Below are positions 13,746-23,365 of a stretch of DNA of 64,000 nucleotides, piece by piece. Within the stretch, counting starts at the first letter, position 1. Each line of letters starts with the position of its first letter. The notes under the pieces were generated by a model. That model was not told the origin of the DNA, did not search any database, and saw nothing but the letters and a program-made list of their open reading frames with translations. Made by a program: the position numbers and the translations under genes. This DNA comes from Sphagnum compactum (Eukaryota > Bryophyta > Sphagnopsida > Sphagnales): assembly GCA_965153455.1 (NCBI GenBank), contig OZ234500.1, positions 4,340,001 to 4,404,000 on the forward strand. Direction: 5' to 3'.

Positions 13746-13959
13746 TCAAAAGGAACAACAATGAGTTTTCTTAGGGATGGAGCAAACATGATGCTTTTGA
13801 GTAGTATCAAGTTGAACAAGAGATTGGAATTCAATGTGATGCATAAAAATGAAAACACATTCCCTGCATGTAATGATAGTATGTGAGTAAAAAAGAGACA
13901 CTTTTAAACCTCACAAGTGCATTCCCATTTTTGAGAATTTGGTGTTGTAAGGTGTTCTA

Positions 13960-14420
13960 TAAGTTTGGAGCAAGGTTTGGGGGATCAAACCTTGTCCAAA
14001 TTAGGTTATTTTTAACCTACTAAAAATGTCTTTAAAAAATAAGAATACTTTAATGGACTTTCATTGAGAAACAAAATATGTAAAAGGAATTATGACCAAA
14101 AGAAAGGTTTAAAGTCAAATTACCAAAATGACTCCCAATCACTAGTTTTACATTGTGAGTAGTCAAACCACCTTCATTTGAAAAGTGTGATATGGTGTTG
14201 AAAAGATGTTTTCAAAGGTTACAACTTTTTTTTGAGATTTTAGAAATTTGAATTCATATGAAGAATTTATGAACCTACAAAGTAATAGAATTCATAACTT
14301 GATAGATTTAAGACTTTGAAGTATTTTTCCCATTTTGACGTAATTTTCACCATCTAGACAATATAATATAACAACTAGAATGGTGACTCCTTACAACTTT
14401 GGCACATGATTCATTTGTGC
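13960..14420 (+). repeat. Dispersed repeat R1, copy 2
   Basis: Aligns with about 600-760 of copy 1: TTATGACCAAAAGAAAGG, a spaced AGTCAAA, then GGTGTTGAAAAGATG and GGTTACAACTTT. Confidence 0.4.
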
Positions 14421-15784
14421 ATCAATTTGCTCTGATTAATTGCCTTTTTCTTGGTTTATGCAATTTGATTGCACCTTGATATCAATGGATTGAAATTTTT
14501 TTAGTCCTATCTTTAAGCTTACACAAGTTATTTTTTAACATGGGGCAAAAGAACATGCCCAAGGCTTTCAAGTTTTTTTCAACACACTATACAAAAAAGT
14601 TTACCCCAATATTTTGGGGCAAACCTTTGGGGGTAGGTCACAAAACATGATATTGCTACACATAAAACAAAGTTGTCAAATATAGGTTCAAAAATTTCAT
14701 GCAAAAACTAGCGCACAATGAAAAGTGGTGACACAAAAATAACATTTTTGAAGAAATAACAATGAAGTTATGAAGGTGAAACAATAAAGTAAAATGAAAA
14801 TGCTCTCAAGGAGTTGCAATGGTGAGGTAAGAAAATAAAATGAAAATGATTTGAAAAAATTGTAATGGTGATTCAAGGGAGCAAATCAAAATTAATTTGA
14901 AGGAGTTGTAGTGTCTAGGATACAAATTTTAAAAATGTTTTCAAAGAGTTGAAATGGTAGTGATCTAACAAAAAACATGAGCAACAACTATTAAATCAAA
15001 GAATATGACAACACCATCTTGCATTTGAGGTGCATTTGGTGTGAATGTGTAATGTGAAAAATTAACAAGCATACACACCTCAAATAACATCTTGCTTTGT
15101 GTGAGTAAAAGACATTAATGTTTAAGTGACATTAGAAAAATTAGCGTTAATATTAATTTGATATCATGCTACATGACATTTTACTAATGGTCACACTAAT
15201 GTAAACACAATTTAACAATAAATATTTCACATTAGGAGTGAATTAAATTTTAAAAACCATCCAAGTGTCAATAATGTTATTTATGCTTTTTTTTAACCTT
15301 CATAATCTTAGAAGATCACCCATCTAAAGAATTTTATTTATGTTTTGTTTTTTTGGTTGAAACACAAATAACATATTGTTGTTGGCAATACCCTCAAGTT
15401 AGGCCTAATGACAAAGGACATGGCAAGGTTTTCACTTGTTCACCAATGGGTTTGAACATGGGAATTTTATGGTATGAAATAAGGGCCTTATCATTGAACC
15501 ATCACTTTTGAGCATGATAATTTTAAACACATGTAATATTAAAATGTCATTCATTTAAAGAATGTTATATGGACGTATGCTGTAAGAGTTATGGATAATA
15601 TAAAATATTACTTAGAATTCAATATTTCCATAAATATTAGGAAATCACCTTCATAAAATCCTAACTGTTAAAACGTTTTCAACAACAATGTGGCGAGTGC
15701 CATTGACCCAAAAGTTAGTTCATTAGTCAATTAATTCCTATTTTAAAAAATTATTCGATGTAATTTAATTAAATTTCTAATGAA
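14421..15784. other. AT-rich intergenic DNA, no gene seen
   Basis: No coding feature was recognised. A small palindrome CCCCAATATTTTGGGG sits near 14605. Confidence 0.5.
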
Positions 15785-15960
15785 AAAAACTACTCAAAAT
15801 TCAATATCTCCCACACTTAAGGTCTAAACACTATGAAATTGTCTTCAAGAAACCTCACTCATCCAAGGCATTCTTATACAAAGAGAGCACCCTATATTTC
15901 CTTAATTTTTACTTTTGATTTTGTTGATTTTTCATTTACAAAATTATACAATCCATAACT
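15785..15960 (-). repeat. Dispersed repeat R3, solo copy
   Basis: Matches the right arm of the foldback at about 21295-21480 in the same order and orientation: CTCAAAATTCAATA, then ATGAAATTGTCTTCAAGAAA, then TTTTGATTTTGTTGA. R3 is the inner half of each foldback arm. Confidence 0.5.
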
Positions 15961-17439
15961 TTTATACCATACATCTAAACCAATGTTGACATATGTTGAT
16001 ATTTAAGTCACATCAAGTCCAAGTTATAAGTTAGGTTTTATGGTCTCCGAATTGGATGTTCTAAATTTTGTTGGCATTGCCATTGAAAGCTAATTGGATA
16101 ATTGACCTCTTTTCAAAATTGAGTTAGAACTAGAACCAAAGGCACTACCACATTTTAAACAAGTTCTAGTTCTACAGCTAGATTAGTACAACTTTATTTT
16201 TTTTAAAACTTGGTCCTATGTTTTAGGCAAGTTGTTGCATTAAAGGAAGAATTATGGAAAACTCAAATATTTCACCATGCCAAAATATAATCTTAAAAAA
16301 AAATCCTGTAAAAGAAACCAAAATCCTTCAAGATATTATTATAACTCTATAATAACTAATCTCAAGTTTCAACACAAACCAAAATATATCATCTTTCAAA
16401 AATCCTCATATAAAAATAGACCTATTATTATTATTACCTAGGGGCCTATAAAAATCCCTTAAGCTACTATATACTCTATAATGAATCTAAACACAATATC
16501 CTTGCCTTGCTCGGCAAAGGCCAACAAAAGAATGCAAGAGTGGCCCCCAGTGCCCCCTCATCCCTAAAATCATCATCATCATGGTCTAAGCAGGTACACG
16601 GCATTAAGAGCCTTGGTGACATGAGTTCATCGCACACATGATGTGATACAGACACCACCACCATCATATAGTTTACAACGACTTGAACATCCGAATTCCA
16701 TGGGCATCTATCTATGTTGTATGGATATATATATCATATTACCTTTTACCATTCCGGAAAAAATAATAAAATTATTTTCAATAAAAATGCTGATGTTATG
16801 GTTGGAGTGAAAAAAAAAATTAAAAAAAATTAAATTAAAAGACAAGAAGATATTTAGCAAGAAGGTGAAAGAATCTTTCTTAAAGGTACGACTACCGTAT
16901 ACGATGATCATGGTCATTAAAAGTCATGATAAGAATTAAGCCTTTGGGAATGAGGGGATTGGTTCATGCATTGCACTTTGCAGGAAAGCCAACCTAAAAG
17001 TTGTTTCGGTATGATATTCATGTTATTATCATGTACTAAAGAAGAGAATGGGCCCTAGGTGGCCAAGTCTACGGGGCAATTCGTCCCTAGAAAAACCCAT
17101 TACGGTGAGCCTGGTGGCCATGAACGTGGCAGAATCACCAACCTAGGGTCCATTCCTTGGCGTAAATTGCAGGTTCAAAACCTTGCATTCAAAACCATGT
17201 AAATTCCTTGAACATCCCTCATTCATATGTCTGCTTGCTTGGTTGCTGCTAAAGAGTGGGTACAGAGTACACAGACTGGACTCCACACTTACTAGAGAGT
17301 TTGATAGGCCAGTAAGCTTAGTACAATGAGAGAGTATCCTTTACTTTGGAGTTCGGTGATGGTGGGGGGGCCCCAGTCCCCCTTCTGGAACACACTCATT
17401 TGTAAGAAACTATATTTTATAGTCCGTGCTCGAGTATTA
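15961..17439. other. Intergenic DNA, no gene seen
   Basis: Mostly AT-rich. A less AT-rich patch at about 17050-17400 contains no open frame with family resemblance. Confidence 0.5.
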
Positions 17440-17820
17440 CATTGTCTCATGTCAACTTTACTTTAGAGAACCCTAAAAATCTCGTGTCAACTTAAAGCAT
17501 TGTCACATTTTTTCCTTTGTATATTTTGATCTCTGGTTAAGCTGTAAAAATCCTTTTTGTTCGTTGAGGTCGCATTGATGGTGCAAGAAAAATAACTTAT
17601 ACAATTTAAAAGTATTCTCCAATTTGTCAAAATAATTTTCATCCAAACTTTAAAAGGATCTCAAATCTGAAAGTGAGCAACTTTCATCCAAGCCTTAAGG
17701 GATCTCAAATCTGGAAGTGTCTGCTGGTAGACCCTTCTCCTATACTTTATTTTTAAAAACCCTAAAAACCTCATGTTAACTTTGCTTTGGAAACCTTAAA
17801 ACCTCTCATGTCAAGAGCAG
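17440..17820. repeat. Interspersed short duplications
   Basis: Variants of CTCATGTCAACTTTACTTTA followed by AACCCTAAAAA-CTC recur at about 17447, 17485, 17762 and 17800. A 45-bp unit, CTTTCATCCAA to GGATCTCAAATCTG, is duplicated in tandem at about 17636-17720. Confidence 0.45.
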
Positions 17821-18007
17821 CAGGGTTTTTTTTCTTTCAAATTCCTCAAGCAGGTGTACTGGCGAGGATCCTCAGCATTAATTAGGAATAAATGGCGACT
17901 GTCTTGGTGGACTAGTAGATCTTTTTTGGAATCCTGCCTAGTCCTGGCGACCTAATGGAACACAATATCTAAATCTGGCGACTTCTAACATTTTTTTTTT
18001 CGAGATA

Positions 18008-18056
18008 TGGCGAATTTTTTTTCAAATTCTCAAAAATCCCTTTGTTGGATTCGCCA
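18008..18056. repeat. Short TIR-flanked segment
   Basis: TGGCGAAT (18008-18015) and ATTCGCCA (18049-18056) are perfect inverted 8-mers. Similar TTTCGCCA strings recur at 61360-61640, suggesting another dispersed family. Confidence 0.35.
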
Positions 18057-18269
18057 GCCCTTTTTTTTTTGTCGCCACAAAAAAAACCCTGGTCAAGAGC
18101 CATTCTCGCAGAAAAAAAAGAAAGAAAGGAAAGGGGTGGAAAAAAAAAAGGGTCAGGTGCTTAAAGGGAAGGACAATACAACAAATATACATTCCATTTT
18201 TTTTTGGCCGGATTTCTATATATGGTTCAAATATGTAGCAATTTTTTTTTTTGGGGGGAATTCTTCCGT

Positions 18270-18360
18270 TTGGAAATAGCCAAAATTGGCTAAATATGTT
18301 TATGGATGAGTGCCACCTTGGCTATATGACAAAATTGTAAAAGAAAGACACAAGTTGGGT
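18270..18360 (+). repeat. Dispersed repeat R4, copy 2
   Basis: AAATTGGCTAAATATG, GGATGAGTGCCACCTTGGCTA and ACAAAATTGTAAAAGAAAGAC follow the R4 order. It is closest to the copies near 20790 and 50800. Confidence 0.5.
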
Positions 18361-18519
18361 CACAACCTAGTGTCAATTATGTAAATTAGTCTTTAGTTCA
18401 ATATCGTTATTAAATTTTTATTCTATGAATATTTGGTTGCAAATAACTCTAGAATATTAACCGCCTTATTTTAGAGGGGGGTTTTTTTTTCCCCGCCCTA
18501 CGAGTGATGCACTCATTAC

Positions 18520-18720
18520 ATATAGTAAAGGAACAATGGTACCGACAATGAAGCCACCCCTGAAGCCGCGGACGGACAGTCGCCTTCGTGACCATGTGTG
18601 GACCACGACACTCGGCTGCCTCTGACCTGGAACTCGAGTGCGTGTGAATATCGCGGCCGTGGAATTTGGGCTGTGGACGGATTGGATCGAGTTTTGGCAG
18701 GCAAAGGGGAAGCCTTTGGA
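18520..18720. other. Isolated GC- and CpG-rich island
   Basis: About 200 bp of markedly higher GC and CpG content sits inside AT-rich DNA. It is open on the - strand for about 62 codons but resembles no protein family I know. It could be a promoter remnant, a retroelement U3 piece, or part of a captured exon. Confidence 0.4.
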
Positions 18721-19104
18721 TGGATATAGACTATAGACTATAGACAGCCCTACTTTTTTTTTGTTGGAAATTTTAATGAAGGGAGTGGGGGGGAAAAAAA
18801 AACTATGGACCTGTGGGCTACTTATTAGGAGTTTTTTTAATTAAAAAAATTGGGGGTGGGGAAGGGGGTGTATAACTTGGGGTTATTGATTTTATTTCTC
18901 ATAGTTGCAATAACCCGTGGTACCTATTCATTGAATTGAGGGGTGGGCCGGGGTCCTTTTGGGTGATTTTTTGGGGGTGTTTTTTTTTGTCCGGAGTCAG
19001 GCACCGCACAAGGCACTTAGGTGTAAGATCCCTCCCACTCTTAAGGCCTAGGCATAAGAATCCCTCCTCTTTTCCAAGTGGGAGAATATTCAAGGGGGCG
19101 ATCA

Positions 19105-19269
19105 ACGGGTTAAAGACCCGGAGTGGGAAATGCGAACGACCGGGCGGGGGGGGCTCGACGGGTTAAAGACCCGGAGTGGGAAATGCGAAGGACCAGGCGG
19201 GGGGGGGTTCGACGGGGTTGAACCATTGAAATAACACACCTGTGCATTATGCACGGGGCACACACTAGT
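19105..19269 (+). mobile_element. Helitron-like 3' end behind a 54-bp GC-rich tandem repeat
   Basis: Two 54-bp units carry GACGGGTTAAAGACCCGGAG and GGGAAATGCGAA, each ending in a G7-G9 run. They are followed by a hairpin formed around GTGCATTATGCAC, then about 9 nt, then CTAG followed by T. A short hairpin 8-12 nt before CTRR, with insertion next to T, is the known signature of a Helitron 3' end. The 5' TC end and a helicase gene were not found, so a non-autonomous element is the best guess. Confidence 0.4.
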
Positions 19270-19270
19270 T

Positions 19271-20194
19271 GTTTTAAATACAACAAAAACCACAAACATC
19301 ACCCCAATAGGTCTATGAATTGAAATAATCACATCATGGCAACAAACACATACACTTTTTTTTCTGTGGGGGTAGTTTCACAATTATTTGCAAACAATTG
19401 GGTTTTGATTTTTGACATATACAAAGGATGTTTTTAAGTGAAAAAAATGACCCAAAATTCCCCAGATTTCGAGAAAGAAAATTCTTCAATTGTAGAAATT
19501 TTGTAGCCATTATAGATTTGTATATAAAATTTCTCATTAGCGTTGATTTTACCATCCAAGATCGGTATTTCTAAATGTTGAATAAGAGACTAAAAATTCA
19601 GCCAACCTATTCCTTCCTTCAAGCTAATGTGTCATTCACACACCTTTAACATTTGAAACACTAGGATTGGTTCTATGTTATGATGGTTAACTTAAAGGCT
19701 ATTGAGACCTAATTAGGGGTAAGGTATTATGGAAGTTTTCATTATTAGTTAAGTGATTTTTTAATTACATGATCTGATGATGCATTTGTCATGGAATCAT
19801 AATCATGAAATGTATTGAATTAGTAAGTTTGCAATGATGCAATGATCTCTTGAAATGATTGAGAATGGAAGGCATGAAATGTGTGTCAAGAAAGAAGGGT
19901 TGAAATAGTTCTTCCATGATGGTGTGATAGAGATAAGGTGAATTGGTTAATTAAAAATGGCCTTTAAACAAAATTAAAATGCTTATAAAAGATATGCCAT
20001 GGTTCAAATAATTCATGATCGTATCATGAACATTAAAAGTTATTTTTATTGTTCAATTAAAGTTGCTTGAATCTTTAAATTATACAAGGGGATTCTCATC
20101 ATGAGGCTTGTAGAGTAGTTAAAAGGCGTTCCAAAGTTGATTACCCTAAAAAAAATTCACACTTGGGCTAATGACATAAGTTACACTAGTCTAT
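19271..20194. other. AT-rich intergenic DNA, no gene seen
   Basis: No coding pattern was recognised. Confidence 0.5.
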
Positions 20195-21660
20195 TTATTA
20201 AGGAAGGTAATTTGTTTGTTTTGTTTGTCATGTTGAGATTTTCCAATTCATTCATGATGCCAATCCTCCTCTCCTCGCGTTCTCAATATTGTTTGAAAGC
20301 CCTCGATGAATAACGGTGCACCGAGGTGATTTGGTAGTGTTTAGACCTATGGTGCAAAAGTTATTGAATATTGAACAATTTTGTCAAAAAAAAATCAACA
20401 AATAAACACTAATTATTTTAAAGAAATGAGGGAAGTTCTTTGTATTTTTGGAAAGCCCTTGATAAGTGAGATTTCTTGGAAAGAATTTCATAATTTTTAG
20501 ACCTAAGGTGGTGGAGATATTGAATTTGGAATCATTTTGATCATTGGAAACTAATTGGGATTTTTTAGTTTTTCAAAATTGAATTCTATTATTGAACAAC
20601 AAAAAATGGCATTTTTGACCCTCCCCCCATGTTTTGAAATCATTAAAGATTTAACAAAAAATAACAACAAAAAATAAAAACTTTTTACACCAGGTTTTTT
20701 ATATTTCTATACATGGTTGAAGTAGGTCGCCACAAATATAGAAAGATGTTTAAACTTTTTTCCTTTCATATTTAGCTTGTAGTCAAACTTGGCTAAATTA
20801 TCATTTGGATGATCCTCAATTTGGCTACATCACAAAATTGACAAAAAGAAAAAAAAAACATTGTTCTACGCAATGTGTGGCTTAGTAATAGTAGTTTTTT
20901 AAAATATAATAAAATACATTCTTCTAATTTTATAAAACAAACCATAATGCCAATGGGTTCAAAACCTACTATGCCACATCTTCGCACAATATCCTTGGCA
21001 CCCAACCTTCCTTGCTTGTGCACACCATTGTTTCATTTGGCATTGCTCCTTTGCACCTTTCCCCCTTTCATGTATGTACATGAGTCTTTGTTGTACCTTT
21101 TTTTAATGATTTTATAAAGGCTCCTCTCTTTCTTGCTTGCTTGTCAATGGTGGTGGAAAAGTGAATCCAAAAAAACAAACCAAAGCTGAGTAGACAAAAA
21201 GAGTAAGCTTGGAACAGGACTATATAATTGCTCCAAGTGTGAATAGGACCCTTATGATCAAGCCCAAATTGTAATTTTTTTAATAAAATAAAATAATAAT
21301 AATAACTTAATTTTAACTCAAAATTCAATACTTTCCCCACCTTAGGTGTAAAATTTATGAAATCGCCTCTAAGAAATCCTACTCATCAATGGCTTTGAAA
21401 ATAATACCTAAAGCTCACCCCAATTTGCGTAAATTTTTTTTGTTTTGATTTTGTAGAATTATTTTTGACAAAATTTGTCAATAATCAATACACTCTTGCA
21501 TCATCATAGGTCGAAACATTTCAAAAACCAGCCTGGTGCACCCCTCCTCATTGATCGAGGGCTTTCTAATGGTACCAAGAGTGGCGCATGGTGCCAGGTG
21601 TAACAAACAAACAAAACAAACAAACTACCTTCCTTAATAAATAATAAATAGATGACCCAT
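20195..21660. repeat. Foldback element: two inverted arms of about 365 bp
   Basis: The left arm (about 20195-20560) and the reverse complement of the right arm (about 21290-21660) are colinear. Both read TTTATTAAGGAAGGTA, a TTTGTTTGTTTTG tract, GAAAGCCCTCGAT, GACCTATG, and TTTTGTCAAAAA (R2). Both then continue with GATTTCTT, GATTTCATAA and CCTAAGGTGG (R3). Between them lie about 730 bp containing an R4 copy (about 20720-20850). Arms are diverged but share order and length. A fold-back transposon or an inverted duplication are both possible. Confidence 0.55.
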
Positions 21661-22250
21661 AAATAAATGTGCTAATTTCTTAAGTGAACAAATTCACAAA
21701 TTCTCTAAATAGGCATGGAAAAAGAAAAATCTTTTTCATTTTCTAGATGCAAAAAAAAAATTAATAAATAAAAATGCAAATGATTTTGTTGTGGCTTTTC
21801 AATCAATGTTGAACACCTACCATAGCCTAGGCTGTAAGGTATTTAAAACAAAACAAATCAGAAAATTTATGGGACATGTTGTAATATATTATGAAAAATC
21901 AGAAGTTTACAAAGTTCAATTAAATTCTAAAAAATTATTATAACTATTTATTTATGTTATTAAGGATATTAATTGTTTGTTATGTTACTAAATTATTACT
22001 TTTAAAAATCAATGTGGAACCCACACCCCCATAACCGACCTTTTAAAAGTTCTAATAAGGTACCCCCCCCTCCCTCCCCCCCCCCCCCGCCCCAAAAGCA
22101 AAGTTCGAACATAATATTATTTAGAAAAAATAAATCGGACTTGTCAGTAGTATCTATAATCCCCCCCCCCCCCCCAAAGAGGGATTGGGTGGCGGGGGGG
22201 GAGGCTTCCCTGCGTTCTCATTGGTCGAGAAGTCAAAATGTTTTTACAGT
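21661..22250. other. Intergenic DNA with long C runs
   Basis: No gene was recognised. C-rich runs occur at about 22063-22088 and C15 at 22161-22175, marking the shift into the GC-rich region upstream of the COR27-like gene. Confidence 0.5.
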
Positions 22251-22278
22251 TTTATAGCATGTGACTTATTGATGTCTC

Positions 22279-22293
22279 ACCGACCGCCACGTC
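22279..22293 (+). promoter_or_regulatory. CRT/DRE core plus ACGT box
   Basis: ACCGAC (22279-22284) fits the RCCGAC core bound by CBF/DREB factors in cold responses. CACGTC (22288-22293) is an ACGT-type element of the kind bound by bZIP factors. They lie about 1.07 kb upstream of the chosen start codon. Such short motifs arise by chance. Their weight comes from the gene's family and the nearby evening element. Confidence 0.4.
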
Positions 22294-22454
22294 GGGGTAG
22301 TGGGTTCCGGGTCCCACCCGGCTCCTGCCCGGCCCCCAACGTTGTCACCACCCGCTGCGCTCGGTCTCGTCACCCCCCCCCGGGCTAATCTCCGTCGGGT
22401 CTGTCAGTGTGGAGTCACCGGCTCCGCCGGTGGAAAGTGCAAAAGCGCGCGCCC

Positions 22455-22463
22455 AAAATATCT
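22455..22463 (+). promoter_or_regulatory. Evening element (AAAATATCT)
   Basis: An exact 9-bp evening element sits 903 bp before the start codon of the COR27-like gene, in the only GC-rich stretch nearby. In Arabidopsis this motif is bound by CCA1/LHY-type MYB factors, and evening elements drive COR27 expression in the evening and in cold. Conserved regulation here is an inference from motif plus gene identity. Confidence 0.5.
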
Positions 22464-23365
22464 CTCTTCTACCGTCTATAGCCGGTGGAGTTTTAAATTT
22501 ATTTAGTAGGTCCTGTGTGTTACTGAATTGTACTCCCCTGCTGGTCAAAAGTTAGCCGCGGTTAGTAACTGGGGTTTCATCTTTCTCTCTCTCTCCCTCG
22601 TGCAGATGAGTTTAAGCGCGTTGGAGTTTTGTTTCCGCGAGAGAATCCCTTCGCACAGTTTTTTTGGTTCCTCGTGTTGTTGCATCTTGTTTTTCTCTCT
22701 TTTTTTGGCGGTTCCTTGGTGCGAAGAAGATGCTGGTCGTTCTCTTCAAGTTTTTATCTCTCGTTTGATTCCTTTAACGTGTGCTTTGGTGCTTTCTGTG
22801 CAAAGTTGTGGGAGTTCTTGTGTGTGTGTGCGCGCAACGTGTGTTTGTGTGTATATCGTATTTGCCGGGGGGGGGGGGGGGGGCAGAGGGAAGAGGTCTG
22901 GAGGTCTGGAGGTCCGTGGCGCAGTTATTCCGTATGCTGATGACTTTGGAAGGTGGATCTGCATGTGTAGTGAAAGAAAGCGAGAGCGAGGGAGAGGGCC
23001 GGGAAGTTGACGCGGTTTTGTTGTTGTTGCAGATAATGGATGGCACTGGTTTTATTATTGTGGTGAAATTTGAGATGGAAGGTTTAAGAAGGAAGAGCTC
23101 GACGGTGGCGAAAAGCAACAGGAACTGAAGGAGCTTTGCAGTCTTCTGTTTTCCAGGTTTTGCTGTATCTGTTTTAGTTTTCCCCTTCCTCTTTCGGCCT
23201 TGGAAGCGGTACCGATTGTGCAAAGTCTTTGCGTGCCTTTTGAGACTCGTTGTATGTATGTATGTATGTACATACATCCTCGTACAATGACTTCTTCACA
23301 CGAACATGGAGCGATGCCGCAATCGATTCTTGATTAGGGAAGGACTGGCTGGTGTCGTCAATTGA
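22464..23365 (+). other. Probable promoter and 5' leader of the COR27-like gene
   Basis: This stretch is less AT-rich and holds CT-rich tracts (about 22580-22604), a G17 run (22867-22883) and a TGTA repeat with an inverted end (about 23250-23278). Several ATGs and acceptor-like CAG sites (about 22605, 23032, 23156) suggest a spliced or uORF-bearing leader, but the transcription start cannot be fixed. Open frames here (22528-23010, 22629-22940) read low-complexity tracts and are not called as genes. Confidence 0.4.

Noticed and set aside
22528-23010. 160-codon + frame (and 22629-22940, 22781-23128)
   Set aside because: These run through CT, GT and G17 low-complexity tracts in the leader of the COR27-like gene and show no domain.
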